64,000 nucleotides of DNA from assembly GCF_014069575.1 (NCBI RefSeq), contig NZ_CP059675.1, positions 1-64,000 of the forward strand, in the 5' to 3' direction. Shown here piece by piece: positions 32,461-41,812 of the stretch (position 1 is the first letter of the stretch; the number at the start of each line of letters is the position of its first letter). The translations under genes and the position numbers were made by a program. The notes under the pieces are model-generated. The model did not search any database and had not been told where the DNA came from. It saw only the letters and a list, made by a program, of their open reading frames with translations. Source of the stretch: Schaalia sp. JY-X169 (lineage in GTDB: Bacteria > Actinomycetota > Actinomycetes > Actinomycetales > Actinomycetaceae).

Positions 32461-33153
32461 ATGCAGGCGAAGCATACGACGACGGTGCTGGTGGTAACCG
32501 TTATGGCAGGACTACTCTTCGGGATTTCTGCATCAAACGCGCGGGAGCAGGGTTCACTTGCTGAAACCGACCTTGCAGGCCTCGTAGCTCAGCAGCAGAA
32601 TGCCGTCGTGGATCTGGAAGAATTTGTTGACGGATTGCGACGGCAGCAAGACGATTTGGTTGCCTTTCAGATTCCAGCAGCACCGGAGCAGAGTGCCATT
32701 CTGGCATTGCGTGGGGAGTTGGTGGGTCCGGGACTAACGGTGATACTGGATGATGCTCCAGTGGATTTTCAACTGGAAGATTCCGTCAGCGTCAATGACG
32801 CTGTTGTCCACCAGCAGGATGTTGATGCGGTCATGAACGCATTGTGGCTCGGCGGAGCAGAGGCCATGTCAGTGCAGGGTATTCGCATCACGGCCAGCAC
32901 TCCAGTTAGGTGCGTTGGCAATGTAATTCTGGTGGGTGTGCGGTCATTTGCGCCCCCCTACAGGATCACGGCGATCGGAAACGTTGCGGGGATGACCGCA
33001 GCTCTGGACGGAGACGAATCGGTTAGGCTCTATCGAGAAGATGCGGCGCGGTACCAGATGGGCTGGGACGTTACTGTCGCTGATCGCGTAACTGTTCCGG
33101 CAGCAAATGAGCTCTCGTCACTGCAGTTCGCAAGCATTGAGAAAGGAAGCTAG
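32461..33153 (+). CDS. DUF881 membrane-anchored protein
   Basis: A 230-residue protein with one N-terminal helix or signal anchor (about 5-25), a short coiled coil (about 40-70), then the DUF881 fold (LRGELVGPGLTVILDDAP; MSVQGIRITASTPVRCVGNVI). Such proteins lie next to crgA and sortase in actinobacteria; the function is unknown. ATG 32461 is preferred to the adjacent GTG 32458, with AAAGGGG about 5 bp upstream. It is followed by a sortase 1 bp later. Confidence 0.88.
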   Translation: MQAKHTTTVLVVTVMAGLLFGISASNAREQGSLAETDLAGLVAQQQNAVVDLEEFVDGLRRQQDDLVAFQIPAAPEQSAILALRGELVGPGLTVILDDAPVDFQLEDSVSVNDAVVHQQDVDAVMNALWLGGAEAMSVQGIRITASTPVRCVGNVILVGVRSFAPPYRITAIGNVAGMTAALDGDESVRLYREDAARYQMGWDVTVADRVTVPAANELSSLQFASIEKGS

Positions 33154-33154
33154 C

Positions 33155-33922
33155 GTGGCAGAAACTGGAGCGCCACCACGCAGAAAGACCTCCCCGTGGA
33201 GGGCCCTGGTTGGGGTCTTCGGTGAACTGCTCATCACACTGGGTCTATTCTTGATGCTCTTCATCGTCTGGCAGCTGTGGTGGACATCTTTCCAGCTTGA
33301 AGGCAGCGTGAGGTCAGAGATCAACCAGTTCCAAGAGGAATTTCCGCCCTCGCCAACCGGTACAGCGGAGGCAGAGTTCACGGACATCCAGCGGACGGAT
33401 GAACCTCCTGCGGTTGGTGACATCCCGGAGAATGAGATCTTTGGTTTGCTACACGTCCCACGATGGAACTACCGTGTCATGCCGATAGCCCAGGGGACAA
33501 ACCACTACGTCCTCGACAATGGGTGGGCTGGTCACTATCCAGAAACGCAGCAAGCGGGAGAAATTGGCAACTTCGCAATCGCTGCTCACCGCCGCACCTA
33601 CATGAACAACTTCCGACGGATTGACACGTTGGAGGACGGTGACCCGATTGTTGTTGAGACCGCCGAAGCGTACTTGGTATACAAGGTGACCGGACGAGAG
33701 ATTGTTGACCCGAGTGCAGTGAGAGTTGTCTTGCCGGTGCCAAACGAGCCCGGGGTCGAGCCGACAAAGCGCATCATGACCATGACAACATGCCATCCCG
33801 AGTTTGGGAACTCGGAGCGCTTCATTGTCTGGAGCGAAATGCAGTACTGGGTTTCAAAATCCGATGGGATTCCCATTGTGTTGAAAGATGAACCTGCCGG
33901 CGGCGGGCACGACGGAACGTGA
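33155..33922 (+). CDS. Class E-type sortase
   Basis: A 255-residue membrane-anchored transpeptidase that would attach surface proteins to peptidoglycan. A single helix (about 22-45) precedes the extracellular sortase fold. His near 145 (AAHRRTY) and Cys near 213 in TMTTCHPEFGN form the active site. The TTCHP pattern and the location beside DUF881 and pknB fit class E, which often recognises LAxTG. GTG 33155 follows AAAGGAAG; in-frame codons upstream overlap the previous gene and are not used. Confidence 0.9.
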   Translation: MAETGAPPRRKTSPWRALVGVFGELLITLGLFLMLFIVWQLWWTSFQLEGSVRSEINQFQEEFPPSPTGTAEAEFTDIQRTDEPPAVGDIPENEIFGLLHVPRWNYRVMPIAQGTNHYVLDNGWAGHYPETQQAGEIGNFAIAAHRRTYMNNFRRIDTLEDGDPIVVETAEAYLVYKVTGREIVDPSAVRVVLPVPNEPGVEPTKRIMTMTTCHPEFGNSERFIVWSEMQYWVSKSDGIPIVLKDEPAGGGHDGT

Positions 33923-33932
33923 GGTAAGCACA

Positions 33933-34085
33933 ATGTACGGATGGATCTTCCGCCACCTACCGGGCCCGGTTTGGCTCAAAGTGGTCTGGGCACTGCTTCT
34001 GGTAGCTGCCGTGGTGTTCGCCCTTTTCGAGTGGGTCTACCCATGGTTCAACGCCACTTTCTTTGATACGACGGTTACCACGTAG
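33933..34085 (+). CDS. 50-residue membrane protein downstream of sortase
   Basis: A short protein beginning MYGWIFRHLPGP, with a single membrane helix (about 17-36) and a C-terminal hydrophobic-aromatic segment. Small proteins with this MYGWIxRxLPG start occur after the sortase gene in many actinobacteria; the function is not known. ATG 33933 follows GAGGTAAG. It converges on pknB with only 7 bp between the stop codons. Confidence 0.85.
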   Translation: MYGWIFRHLPGPVWLKVVWALLLVAAVVFALFEWVYPWFNATFFDTTVTT

Positions 34086-34092
34086 CCCGGCC

Positions 34093-35946
34093 TCAGTCTC
34101 CCGACTGCGGCGGGACCGGAGTTGGGGCGGGCGCGGGACCCGTTGAAACAACCAGGTTGATGACCTGACCCTGGGGCACGACACCCGTGGGACTCATGGA
34201 GATCACAGCACCCTCAGGGACAGAGTCACTGTGCTCATAGGTGATGTTTGGGACCCCTCTCAGGGCTTCAATTCGGGCAATAGCGTCGCTGATTGGTTGA
34301 CCAACCATCCCCGGCATCTCAACCTGGCCCGATGAAACCGTCAGGTTAATCCGCGCGCCCTCCTTCTCCGTGCTGCCACTGGCAGGACTGGAGCGAATGA
34401 CAATATCCTTAGCGAACTCTGCGTCATTTGCAGTGTCAACTCTTCCCACCACAAATCCTGCACCCTCAAGGAGTGCGGTTGCGTCGGTCAGTGAAAGGCC
34501 CGATGTCACAGGTACCTGTTCGGTGGACACCCCACCCGAGAGGCGAACAACCACGGTCGTCCCAACCTCAGCTTCGCTGCCGGCCGACGGATTAGTCTCC
34601 GCGACATTTCCCTCTTCAACTTCGGAATCCATGACGGGATTCGCACTATCCAGACTGAATACAAGCCCTTCGGCCTCGATAGCAGCCCTAGCCTGCACCT
34701 GTGACAAACCAATGACATAAGGTACGGGGACTAACTCCGCCTCAGGGGTTGAATTGGGTCGCATCATCATGAAAATGACAAGTCCAACGATTGCGGCGGC
34801 CAAGGCAACCAGGAGCCAAATAAGAACCGTCAGCCCCGTGTTCTTCTTTTTCCTCTGGGCTTGCCCCGTGGCTGGTATGGCCCCGGTTGTTGTCGGGTCC
34901 CCAACCCCAGTTTGCGCACCCGCACGAGTGGGACCGGTGTAAGCCATCGTCTGCGTCGCGGCGTTCATCTGTTGGGTTGTCGCGCCCATTGCCTGGGTGG
35001 CAGCCGTTTGGCTCAGTGCTGCGCCGGCAGCCGCACCCGCCGCACCCGCCGCCGAATAAGCTGCGACAGGGGGAGCCTGAATGGGGAGCCCATCGGCGGC
35101 GCGCATCAGATCAACCTCCATGTCGGACGCGCTCGCATAGCGGTCTGCCGGATTCTTGGCCAGGGCTTTCATTGTTACCCGGTCCAGTTCAGATGGCACA
35201 TCACTAGCTAGAGAGGAAGGCACAGGCGGTGACTCGTTGACGTGTTGGTAGGCCAGGGAGACCGCAGAATCCCCGTTGAAGGGCGCCTGTCCTGTCAAGA
35301 GTTCAAACAGGAGGCAACCCGCAGAGTAGATATCAGATCTCTCATCAACGGACTCGCCGCGTGCCTGTTCCGGGGAGAGATACTGCGCCGTACCAATGAC
35401 AGCATTCGTCTGGGTCATTGTGGCTTGCGAATCTGCCAGCGCCCGGGCAATGCCGAAGTCCATGACTTTAACTTTGCCGCTATTCGTCAGCATGACGTTT
35501 CCTGGCTTGATGTCACGATGAACCAGCCCAGCAGAGTGTGCATACTGCAGGGCATTCAAGACCCCGCTGGTAATCTCAACGGCCTCGGGAATCGGCACGG
35601 GGGTAGCGTCGCTCAAGAGCTCTTTTACCGTGTGTCCCTCCACGTACTCCATAACGATGTAGGGAACCGAGATGACCTTCCCATCTGAGCCACGCACAGG
35701 TTCGTCACCCGTGTCATACACGGCCACGATGTTGGGATGGTTCAGAGAAGCTGATGCTTGCGCCTCGCGACGGAACCGCGTCTGGAAGACGGCATCCCGA
35801 GCCAGGTCGATGCGGAGCATCTTGATAGCCACCAAGCGCGAAAGCCGAGTATCGCGGCCCAGATGCACCTGGGCCATTCCGCCCCGCCCAATGAGCGAAC
35901 GGACCTCGTATCTTCCCCCTAGTAGACGGGAATCGGCGTCAGCCAT
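34093..35946 (-). CDS. pknB: Ser/Thr protein kinase PknB with three PASTA domains
   Basis: A 617-residue receptor kinase. The catalytic domain (about 10-275) has the glycine loop GRGGMAQVHLG, Lys42, HRD at 143-145 and DFG at 163-165. An Ala/Thr/Gln-rich linker leads to one membrane helix (about 371-395). Three PASTA repeats follow (about 405-610); these bind muropeptides or lipid II fragments in relatives. The number of PASTA repeats varies; M. tuberculosis PknB has four. The start overlaps pknA by 28 nt. It is the last gene of the operon. Confidence 0.95.
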   Translation of the reverse strand: MADADSRLLGGRYEVRSLIGRGGMAQVHLGRDTRLSRLVAIKMLRIDLARDAVFQTRFRREAQASASLNHPNIVAVYDTGDEPVRGSDGKVISVPYIVMEYVEGHTVKELLSDATPVPIPEAVEITSGVLNALQYAHSAGLVHRDIKPGNVMLTNSGKVKVMDFGIARALADSQATMTQTNAVIGTAQYLSPEQARGESVDERSDIYSAGCLLFELLTGQAPFNGDSAVSLAYQHVNESPPVPSSLASDVPSELDRVTMKALAKNPADRYASASDMEVDLMRAADGLPIQAPPVAAYSAAGAAGAAAGAALSQTAATQAMGATTQQMNAATQTMAYTGPTRAGAQTGVGDPTTTGAIPATGQAQRKKKNTGLTVLIWLLVALAAAIVGLVIFMMMRPNSTPEAELVPVPYVIGLSQVQARAAIEAEGLVFSLDSANPVMDSEVEEGNVAETNPSAGSEAEVGTTVVVRLSGGVSTEQVPVTSGLSLTDATALLEGAGFVVGRVDTANDAEFAKDIVIRSSPASGSTEKEGARINLTVSSGQVEMPGMVGQPISDAIARIEALRGVPNITYEHSDSVPEGAVISMSPTGVVPQGQVINLVVSTGPAPAPTPVPPQSGD

Positions 35947-37181
35947 GGTTCAACCTCCAGATATGTGGATGCACTCCCCTGGGGGACGTACGCGGTGGTT
36001 TCAGGGTCATCTCGCAGCATTGCGATAATAATGAGGACGATTGTGAGGATGATCAGACCCCCGATGACCAGTAGGCCAGGGTCCAGTGAAGGCTTGGTAT
36101 CGGGTCTGGACTCTGCTCGGGTGGGTATCTTCTCCCGCGGAGAAGGGGCATTCCTTTCACCCTCCTTGAGCGGTACCCACTTCCGTGGTGGTGGTGCCGC
36201 GGGGCGCGGTGTGAAGGAAACCGCTGACGGTCGAATTCTCTGGGGTTCACGATCGACCTCAACGGCCGCGGCCGCTTCGGGTACGCGTCTCAGTGGTGTC
36301 ATCCCAGCGGTTGTCCCAAGCTCTTCGGCCACATGGTTCAAGAGTCTTACAAGTGCGGTTCCTGAAGTGGGTCGGTCTGACGGGTCCTTCTCAAGCAACC
36401 TATACACAACATCCGCAAGAGGTTGAGGAACATCATCGGGAAGTGCAGGCACGTCCTCGTTCACGTGTGCCATCGCAATCTCAACAACAGTCTTGCCGGT
36501 GAACGGACGGTAGCCTGCAAGTGCCTCATATGCGATCACACCCAGGGAGTACAGGTCTCCTGAATGCGTGGCCACAGAACCCATGGCCTGTTCCGGCGCC
36601 AAGTACTGAGCGGTTCCCATGACCATCCCAATCGCGGTCAGGTTCGCTTGTCCGGCGGTGTACGAAATCCCGAAGTCAGTTAGCTTCACCATGCCGTCTG
36701 GGCGGACCATTATATTCGCGGGCTTTATGTCGCGGTGAATAATCCCTGCCTGGGCAGCTCCGTCGAGGGCGAATGCGGTTTGACTGAGGATGGGAATCAG
36801 TTCCTCCGCGCTCAGACGCTTGCCATCGCCAACGTAGTTCGTCAGGGGCTCACCTGCGACCAACTCCATGACAATCCACCCCTGACCATCACTTTCACCC
36901 GAATCGAGAACTGCGGCGATATTGGGGTGGTGGGCTTTCATGGCATTGCGCGCTTCAATGCGTAGGCGCGACAGAGAGATCTCTTCGCCTGTCAGCTCTG
37001 GACGCAGCACCTTGGCTGCGACCAGTGTTCCAGTCCGTGTGTCGCGGGCGCGCCACACCTCTCCCATCCCTCCGGTAGCGATGCGATTGATGAGGTTGTA
37101 GCGTCCCTGAAGTTGGAGTCCAGCCTTTAGCGTTGGGGTACTGCCATTGTGGGACGAGGGTGAAATGGGAGTGTTGGTCAT
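35919..37181 (-). CDS. pknA: Ser/Thr protein kinase PknA
   Basis: A 420-residue kinase. The domain (about 25-290) shows the loop ATGGMGEVW, Lys57, HRD at 149-151, DFG at 169-171 and the activation segment GTAQYLAPEQ. A proline/arginine-rich linker precedes a single membrane helix (about 370-389). The extracellular tail is about 30 residues. PknA and PknB jointly control growth and division in actinobacteria. It overlaps pbpA by 4 nt. Confidence 0.95.
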   Translation of the reverse strand: MTNTPISPSSHNGSTPTLKAGLQLQGRYNLINRIATGGMGEVWRARDTRTGTLVAAKVLRPELTGEEISLSRLRIEARNAMKAHHPNIAAVLDSGESDGQGWIVMELVAGEPLTNYVGDGKRLSAEELIPILSQTAFALDGAAQAGIIHRDIKPANIMVRPDGMVKLTDFGISYTAGQANLTAIGMVMGTAQYLAPEQAMGSVATHSGDLYSLGVIAYEALAGYRPFTGKTVVEIAMAHVNEDVPALPDDVPQPLADVVYRLLEKDPSDRPTSGTALVRLLNHVAEELGTTAGMTPLRRVPEAAAAVEVDREPQRIRPSAVSFTPRPAAPPPRKWVPLKEGERNAPSPREKIPTRAESRPDTKPSLDPGLLVIGGLIILTIVLIIIAMLRDDPETTAYVPQGSASTYLEVEPWLTPIPVY

Positions 37182-38629
37182 CGCAAACCTACTTCCAAGA
37201 GGGTGCCTGCGATTGGGGCAGCCACGTCACCCCCGTGCGGTGCAGGTCGCGCATCGGTGCCTTCAACCAACACCGCAACAACCAGCTGGGGGTCATCTGC
37301 GGGTGCGTATGCGACAGTCCAGGCATTTGTCCTGGCACCGTCCCCGACCTCGGCCGTGCCCGTCTTGGCAGCAACTTGGATGTTAGACAGAGCCGCAGCT
37401 TGCCCAGAGCCGTAGCTCTCGTTCACTGCAGCAACCATCATTGAGCCAATCTCGCTGGCAATACTTGCACTCACTGGGTTGCCGATCGACTTCGGGTCAG
37501 TAGTGGAGCGCACCTGGTTGTCGGCGTCAACAATCGACTCCACCATGAAAGGCTCCATCATTTCGCCGCCGTTCGCGATGCTTTGGGTGACCATCGCCAT
37601 CTGCATAGGGGTTGCCTGCACTTCGAACTGGCCGATCGAACTCATCGCGAGTTGGGCTGCATCCACATTGGCCGGGAAGGTTGAGGGGGTGACGGTCAAG
37701 GGGATCTTGAAGGTCTCACCAAATCCGAACCGCTCGGCCATTTCGGCGAGGGCGCCCTCGGACAACGTCTGAGATTCGATGACGAAGGCCGTGTTGCAGG
37801 AACGAGCGAAGGCCTCGGTCAAGGTCGGATTGCCGTCCCCACACTCGGATTGATCCACGTTTGAGATTGACGTGTCAGTGTTAGGAAGCACGGTAGATAC
37901 GGGGGCCTCAACGTTGGTGTTTGGTGAAACTCCGGCCTCCAGAAGTGCAGCCGTCGTAATGATCTTGAAAACAGATCCCGGTGCGTAGCGGTTTCCCGCT
38001 ATGGCCCGATTATCAAGGGGACGAGCCGGGTCCGCTTCTAAGGTTGCGGCAGCTTCAGCGGCAATGGAGGTGTCCAGTGAGGAGAGTGGATTCGGGTCGA
38101 AAGACGGTGAGGAGTACAGTGCGCGAACTGCTGACGTCTTGGCGTCAAGCACGACAACAGCGCCAGGATTAGAGCCAAGAAGGTCAGCTGCGGAACGCTG
38201 CAAGTCTGGATTGATGGTGGTCACAACACCGCCGCCCTGGCGGGGTGTCCCAGCAATAAGCGAACGCATTCTCTGCCAGAACAGTGTGCTGCCTTCACCC
38301 TCCAACACGGATGACTCCGCAGCTTCCATTCCGGTTGCAGAAAGGTTCACGGCGGAGAAATAGCCGGTGACTGCCGCGTACAGATCCCCTTCGGGGTAGG
38401 AACGTTGAAAGCGCGTAGAATCTTCCTCGCGTTCTGAGAACGCAACGGGACTTCCGGCAACGATGATCGGCCCACGATCACGTTCCGCTGCCTCAAGGTA
38501 GCGTCTGGCATTGCGGCTGTCAGCGACCAGGTCTGGTGCCTGCACAAACTGCACCCACGTGACGGATATACCCAGCATTGCGAAGAGGCCGAGGACGACA
38601 AGGAAGACGCGGCGGATCTGGGGATTCAT
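37178..38629 (-). CDS. pbpA: Penicillin-binding protein (class B transpeptidase, PbpA)
   Basis: A monofunctional transpeptidase of 483 residues that cross-links peptidoglycan. An N-terminal helix (about 8-28) is followed by a dimerisation region and the penicillin-binding domain with SVFK (219-222), SCN (277-279) and KTGT (from 422). Overlapping pairs with rodA (4 nt) and pknA (4 nt) show a tight operon. RodA and PbpA work as a polymerase-transpeptidase pair. Confidence 0.95.
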   Translation of the reverse strand: MNPQIRRVFLVVLGLFAMLGISVTWVQFVQAPDLVADSRNARRYLEAAERDRGPIIVAGSPVAFSEREEDSTRFQRSYPEGDLYAAVTGYFSAVNLSATGMEAAESSVLEGEGSTLFWQRMRSLIAGTPRQGGGVVTTINPDLQRSAADLLGSNPGAVVVLDAKTSAVRALYSSPSFDPNPLSSLDTSIAAEAAATLEADPARPLDNRAIAGNRYAPGSVFKIITTAALLEAGVSPNTNVEAPVSTVLPNTDTSISNVDQSECGDGNPTLTEAFARSCNTAFVIESQTLSEGALAEMAERFGFGETFKIPLTVTPSTFPANVDAAQLAMSSIGQFEVQATPMQMAMVTQSIANGGEMMEPFMVESIVDADNQVRSTTDPKSIGNPVSASIASEIGSMMVAAVNESYGSGQAAALSNIQVAAKTGTAEVGDGARTNAWTVAYAPADDPQLVVAVLVEGTDARPAPHGGDVAAPIAGTLLEVGLR

Positions 38630-40041
38630 GCGCTCACCTCCGGCACTGAGGCGGTGGTGGGAGCTGGCTCATCTCTCTTCGCGTCACCCACATACCACGG
38701 TTGAGGGCGCGGACCTGGCCGACGAGCACTGTCGGAGATGCGTAGCAGTAGACCAACCATGATCCAAGAAGACAGAAGCGAGGAACCCCCTTGGGCAAGG
38801 AACGGGGCAGTAAGACCTGTCAGGGGGATGAGCAGTGTGATTCCACCCAGGACAACAAACACCTGAAGTGCAAACGAAAATGACAGCCCGACAGCAAGCA
38901 GCTTCCCAAACCCATCACGGGACCCGAGGCCAGCCCGCAAGCCGCGCTCAATAAGCAGCAGATAGAGCAAGAGGATGGCGATAATACCCACCAGGCCAAG
39001 CTCTTCGGCTAGTGAAGAAAGTATGAAGTCAGAATGCGCGAGCGGTACTAGCTGTGGGTATCCCCGCCCCCATCCCGTCCCCAACAGCCCGCCCGTGGCC
39101 ATTCCAAAAAGTCCTTGTACGACCTGAAAGGACCCTCCCGTCGCATCGTAAACCGCTGGGTCGAGGGCGTTGAGCCAGACCGTGAACCTATTCCGGACGT
39201 GAGGGAATGCCTTTATGGCAACGAATGCGGCAGGAATGAAGAGAACGGCACCGATGACGAGCCAAGACACCCTATTTGTTGCCACGTAGAGCATCGCGAC
39301 AAAGAGGCCGAAGAAGAGCAGTGAAGTTCCCAAGTCCCTTTGAAGCACCAGGATGGCGATGCCGAGGAGCCAAACCACAAGGATCGGACCCAGGTCGCGG
39401 AGGCGCGGCATCCTCATACCGAGTACCTTTGGCCCGCCGACTGAGAGCTTGTCCCTGTTTGCCACCAGGTAACCTGCAAAGAAAATTGCCAGAGTGACCT
39501 TGACGAACTCAGCTGGTTGGAATGTGAAACCGGCGATCTGTGCCCACACTTGCGAGCCGAAGTTCTCCACACCTATCCCCGGAATAACGGGTAGCAGGAG
39601 GAGCAGAAGCGAAATCACCATGAACGTGTAGGTGTACTTGGCAAGTGACCTGTGGTTGCGAACAACTACGAGGACAGCGGCCATCGCCACCACGCCACCG
39701 ATTGCGAAGACCGCTTGCCGTGCGCTGTTCGTGCCATACCCCATCTGGGCATAGGACAGGTCCAGGCGGTAAATCATCGCTAGTCCCAGGCCGCTCAGCG
39801 CAACCGCAATAGGCAGGATGACAGGGTCGGCGTAGGGGGCAGCAAAACGTACTACGACCTCGGCGAAAACGGCACTACCAATGAACAGTGCCATGATGAG
39901 GGTTAGGTTTGCCGGGGTCGCACCCGTCTTGTTGACACTTGCGAGGACGAGGCCGGAGAGGCCAATCGAGACGGCTATCACTAGCAGGACAAGCCGCGAA
40001 AACCCCAGGGTTCGCCCCGGTGAAACCTCAACGGTTGCCAT
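38626..40041 (-). CDS. rodA: RodA/FtsW-type peptidoglycan polymerase
   Basis: A 471-residue SEDS family membrane protein with about ten to twelve helices. It polymerises lipid II together with PbpA. Typical blocks are the extracellular loop region GWGRGYPQLVPLAHSDFILSSLAEELG and the C-terminal PLTGLTAPFLAQGGSSL. Paired overlap with pbpA (4 nt) and pstP (1 nt) gives the usual order for this cluster. A C-terminal tail of about 40 residues is cytoplasmic. Confidence 0.94.
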   Translation of the reverse strand: MATVEVSPGRTLGFSRLVLLVIAVSIGLSGLVLASVNKTGATPANLTLIMALFIGSAVFAEVVVRFAAPYADPVILPIAVALSGLGLAMIYRLDLSYAQMGYGTNSARQAVFAIGGVVAMAAVLVVVRNHRSLAKYTYTFMVISLLLLLLPVIPGIGVENFGSQVWAQIAGFTFQPAEFVKVTLAIFFAGYLVANRDKLSVGGPKVLGMRMPRLRDLGPILVVWLLGIAILVLQRDLGTSLLFFGLFVAMLYVATNRVSWLVIGAVLFIPAAFVAIKAFPHVRNRFTVWLNALDPAVYDATGGSFQVVQGLFGMATGGLLGTGWGRGYPQLVPLAHSDFILSSLAEELGLVGIIAILLLYLLLIERGLRAGLGSRDGFGKLLAVGLSFSFALQVFVVLGGITLLIPLTGLTAPFLAQGGSSLLSSWIMVGLLLRISDSARRPGPRPQPWYVGDAKRDEPAPTTASVPEVSA

Positions 40042-41321
40042 CAGTCTCCCCCTGACATTGCGGGCAATCCTGACTGCCCGCTCTGAGCCTCCCGGGCCAG
40101 CGCAGGCAGCTTCTGGGTGGAGGTTGTGACTACCCGCGCCCTCACTTCGGCAAGGTAGGCGTCGATCTCTTCGAGGGAGGAGCGCACGACAGGGTCCTCA
40201 AGGCGCACTTGGTCAGCTTCGGAGAGATTGTCGAGGGAGATATCGGTCACTTCGATCGGTCTTGAAAGCTCTAGCGAGAAAATACGCTGGGGTATTCCTC
40301 GGAAGATGACGACGTTCCCATTGTCTTGCATTGCATAGTACTGACTTTGGGACCACTGCCAGAGTGCCACATTTCCAGCAAGAATAACGAGGAGGGCTAG
40401 GAATACGCCTCCAAGGAGTGCCCACCGACGTCGACGCCGTGGTTTGGGGGAGGGGATCTCGCGGTCATCGGGCTCAGCCACTTCGGCGGTCAGAGCTGCC
40501 GCTCTTCCGGCGGCCCCGTGCGTTCCCTTCGTGGGCTCGTTATAGTTCACGGCTGCGGCCCCAACGACAATGGGTTGTTCGCTGAGTGTCGAAATGTCGT
40601 CCTCGACATCCGCGACAATGCACGTCACATTGTCGGGACCGCCGCCCAGTAGTGCGAGCTCCACAAGTTTTTCGCAGCAGGCGTCGGGGTCACTGTTTTC
40701 AACCAAGACTTCTTGGAGTGTCTCCTCCGAAACAACTCCTGAGAGGCCATCCGAACAGAGCAGCCAGCGGTCACCCGGCACGGCCTCGCGCACCGTCTCA
40801 TCCAGCTCAACCTCTCCAGGTGCGTCACCCAACACGCGAAGAATGTAGTTGCGTTTGGGGTGCGTCTCGGCCTCTTCCTTAGTGATTTGCCCCGTATCAA
40901 TCAGGTACTGAACGAAAGAGTGATCCGTGGTTATCTGGGTGAGTTCGCCATTGCGTAGTAGATAGGCGCGAGAGTCGCCAATGTGCGCCATGGCGAGCTT
41001 GTTGCCTGAACGAAGAATGGCTGTGCAGGTCGTGCCCAGCCCCCGCAGTTCACGATCATTCGAGGATCTTTCAACCAGCTCATTGTGTGCGGTTTGGAGA
41101 GCATGGTTCATGGTCTCCAAAAGAGTGGAAGCAGTTCCGGAAAAGTCGTCCAATGGAGCCAGATTTGCAACCACAATCGAAGAAGCAATGTCTCCTCCCG
41201 CCGCGCCGCCCATTCCATCTGCGACAACTAGGAGTCGCGGTCCCGCATAAGCCGAATCCTGGTTGTTGCGGCGAAGGAGGCCCACGTCGCTGCGCGCCGC
41301 GTAGACAAAGCCGATGGCCAT
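40041..41321 (-). CDS. pstP: PP2C-type Ser/Thr phosphatase PstP
   Basis: A 426-residue phosphatase opposing PknA and PknB. The PP2C domain (about 5-235) has metal ligands in RNNQDS, VADGMGG and DGLSG. A linker rich in Arg and Pro precedes a membrane helix (about 310-330, LLGGVFLALLVILAGNVALW) and an extracellular domain. The start ATG 41321 shares its A with the stop of the FHA gene (TGATG). A longer frame upstream would run through the FHA gene and is not used. Confidence 0.95.
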   Translation of the reverse strand: MAIGFVYAARSDVGLLRRNNQDSAYAGPRLLVVADGMGGAAGGDIASSIVVANLAPLDDFSGTASTLLETMNHALQTAHNELVERSSNDRELRGLGTTCTAILRSGNKLAMAHIGDSRAYLLRNGELTQITTDHSFVQYLIDTGQITKEEAETHPKRNYILRVLGDAPGEVELDETVREAVPGDRWLLCSDGLSGVVSEETLQEVLVENSDPDACCEKLVELALLGGGPDNVTCIVADVEDDISTLSEQPIVVGAAAVNYNEPTKGTHGAAGRAAALTAEVAEPDDREIPSPKPRRRRRWALLGGVFLALLVILAGNVALWQWSQSQYYAMQDNGNVVIFRGIPQRIFSLELSRPIEVTDISLDNLSEADQVRLEDPVVRSSLEEIDAYLAEVRARVVTTSTQKLPALAREAQSGQSGLPAMSGGD

Positions 41322-41806
41322 CAGCTCACCAGTTCGAAGGTAGTCTGGCCGATTCGTGCTGGAGTTCCGGTGACAAGGGCTTGTGGTTGGAAAACCCTCT
41401 CGTCTTCGACAAAAGTCCCGTTGGTTGATCCGAGGTCGATGAGGGTCCATTCTCCATCAACCTGGCGCAGTTCAGCATGTTTGGTGGACACGTATGGATC
41501 ATCAAGGACAAGGGTTGACGAGGGCGCGCGGCCTATGGAAATTGCCGCAGTGCCAAGTGGGAGCAGAGTTCCTGTGAGGGGACCCCCCGTGATCAGGAGC
41601 TTCGTAGGCTGACGACTGATTGCAGCACGGCGTTCCTTCTTGGCCGACTTCTTCTTTCTCGCGGGATCAGGACGACCGCTGCCGCGAGGTGTAACAAAAG
41701 TTCCGTAAATGTCACTACGCAGGGTTGCCACAACGGCAAGCACCATTAGCCACAAGAGGATGAGGAATCCGATGCGGAAGACGGTGAATGCGAGGTCGGT
41801 GGTCAC
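41321..41806 (-). CDS. fhaB: FHA-domain protein FhaB (FipA-like)
   Basis: A 161-residue protein with an N-terminal membrane helix (about 8-28) and a C-terminal FHA domain (about 75-155) that binds phosphothreonine. The signature residues are GRAPSS, STKHAE and STNGT. In mycobacteria the counterpart links kinase signalling to FtsZ and cell-wall synthesis. It begins with GTG and ends on the pstP start. Confidence 0.92.
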   Translation of the reverse strand: MTTDLAFTVFRIGFLILLWLMVLAVVATLRSDIYGTFVTPRGSGRPDPARKKKSAKKERRAAISRQPTKLLITGGPLTGTLLPLGTAAISIGRAPSSTLVLDDPYVSTKHAELRQVDGEWTLIDLGSTNGTFVEDERVFQPQALVTGTPARIGQTTFELVS

Positions 41807-41812
41807 TTGGGT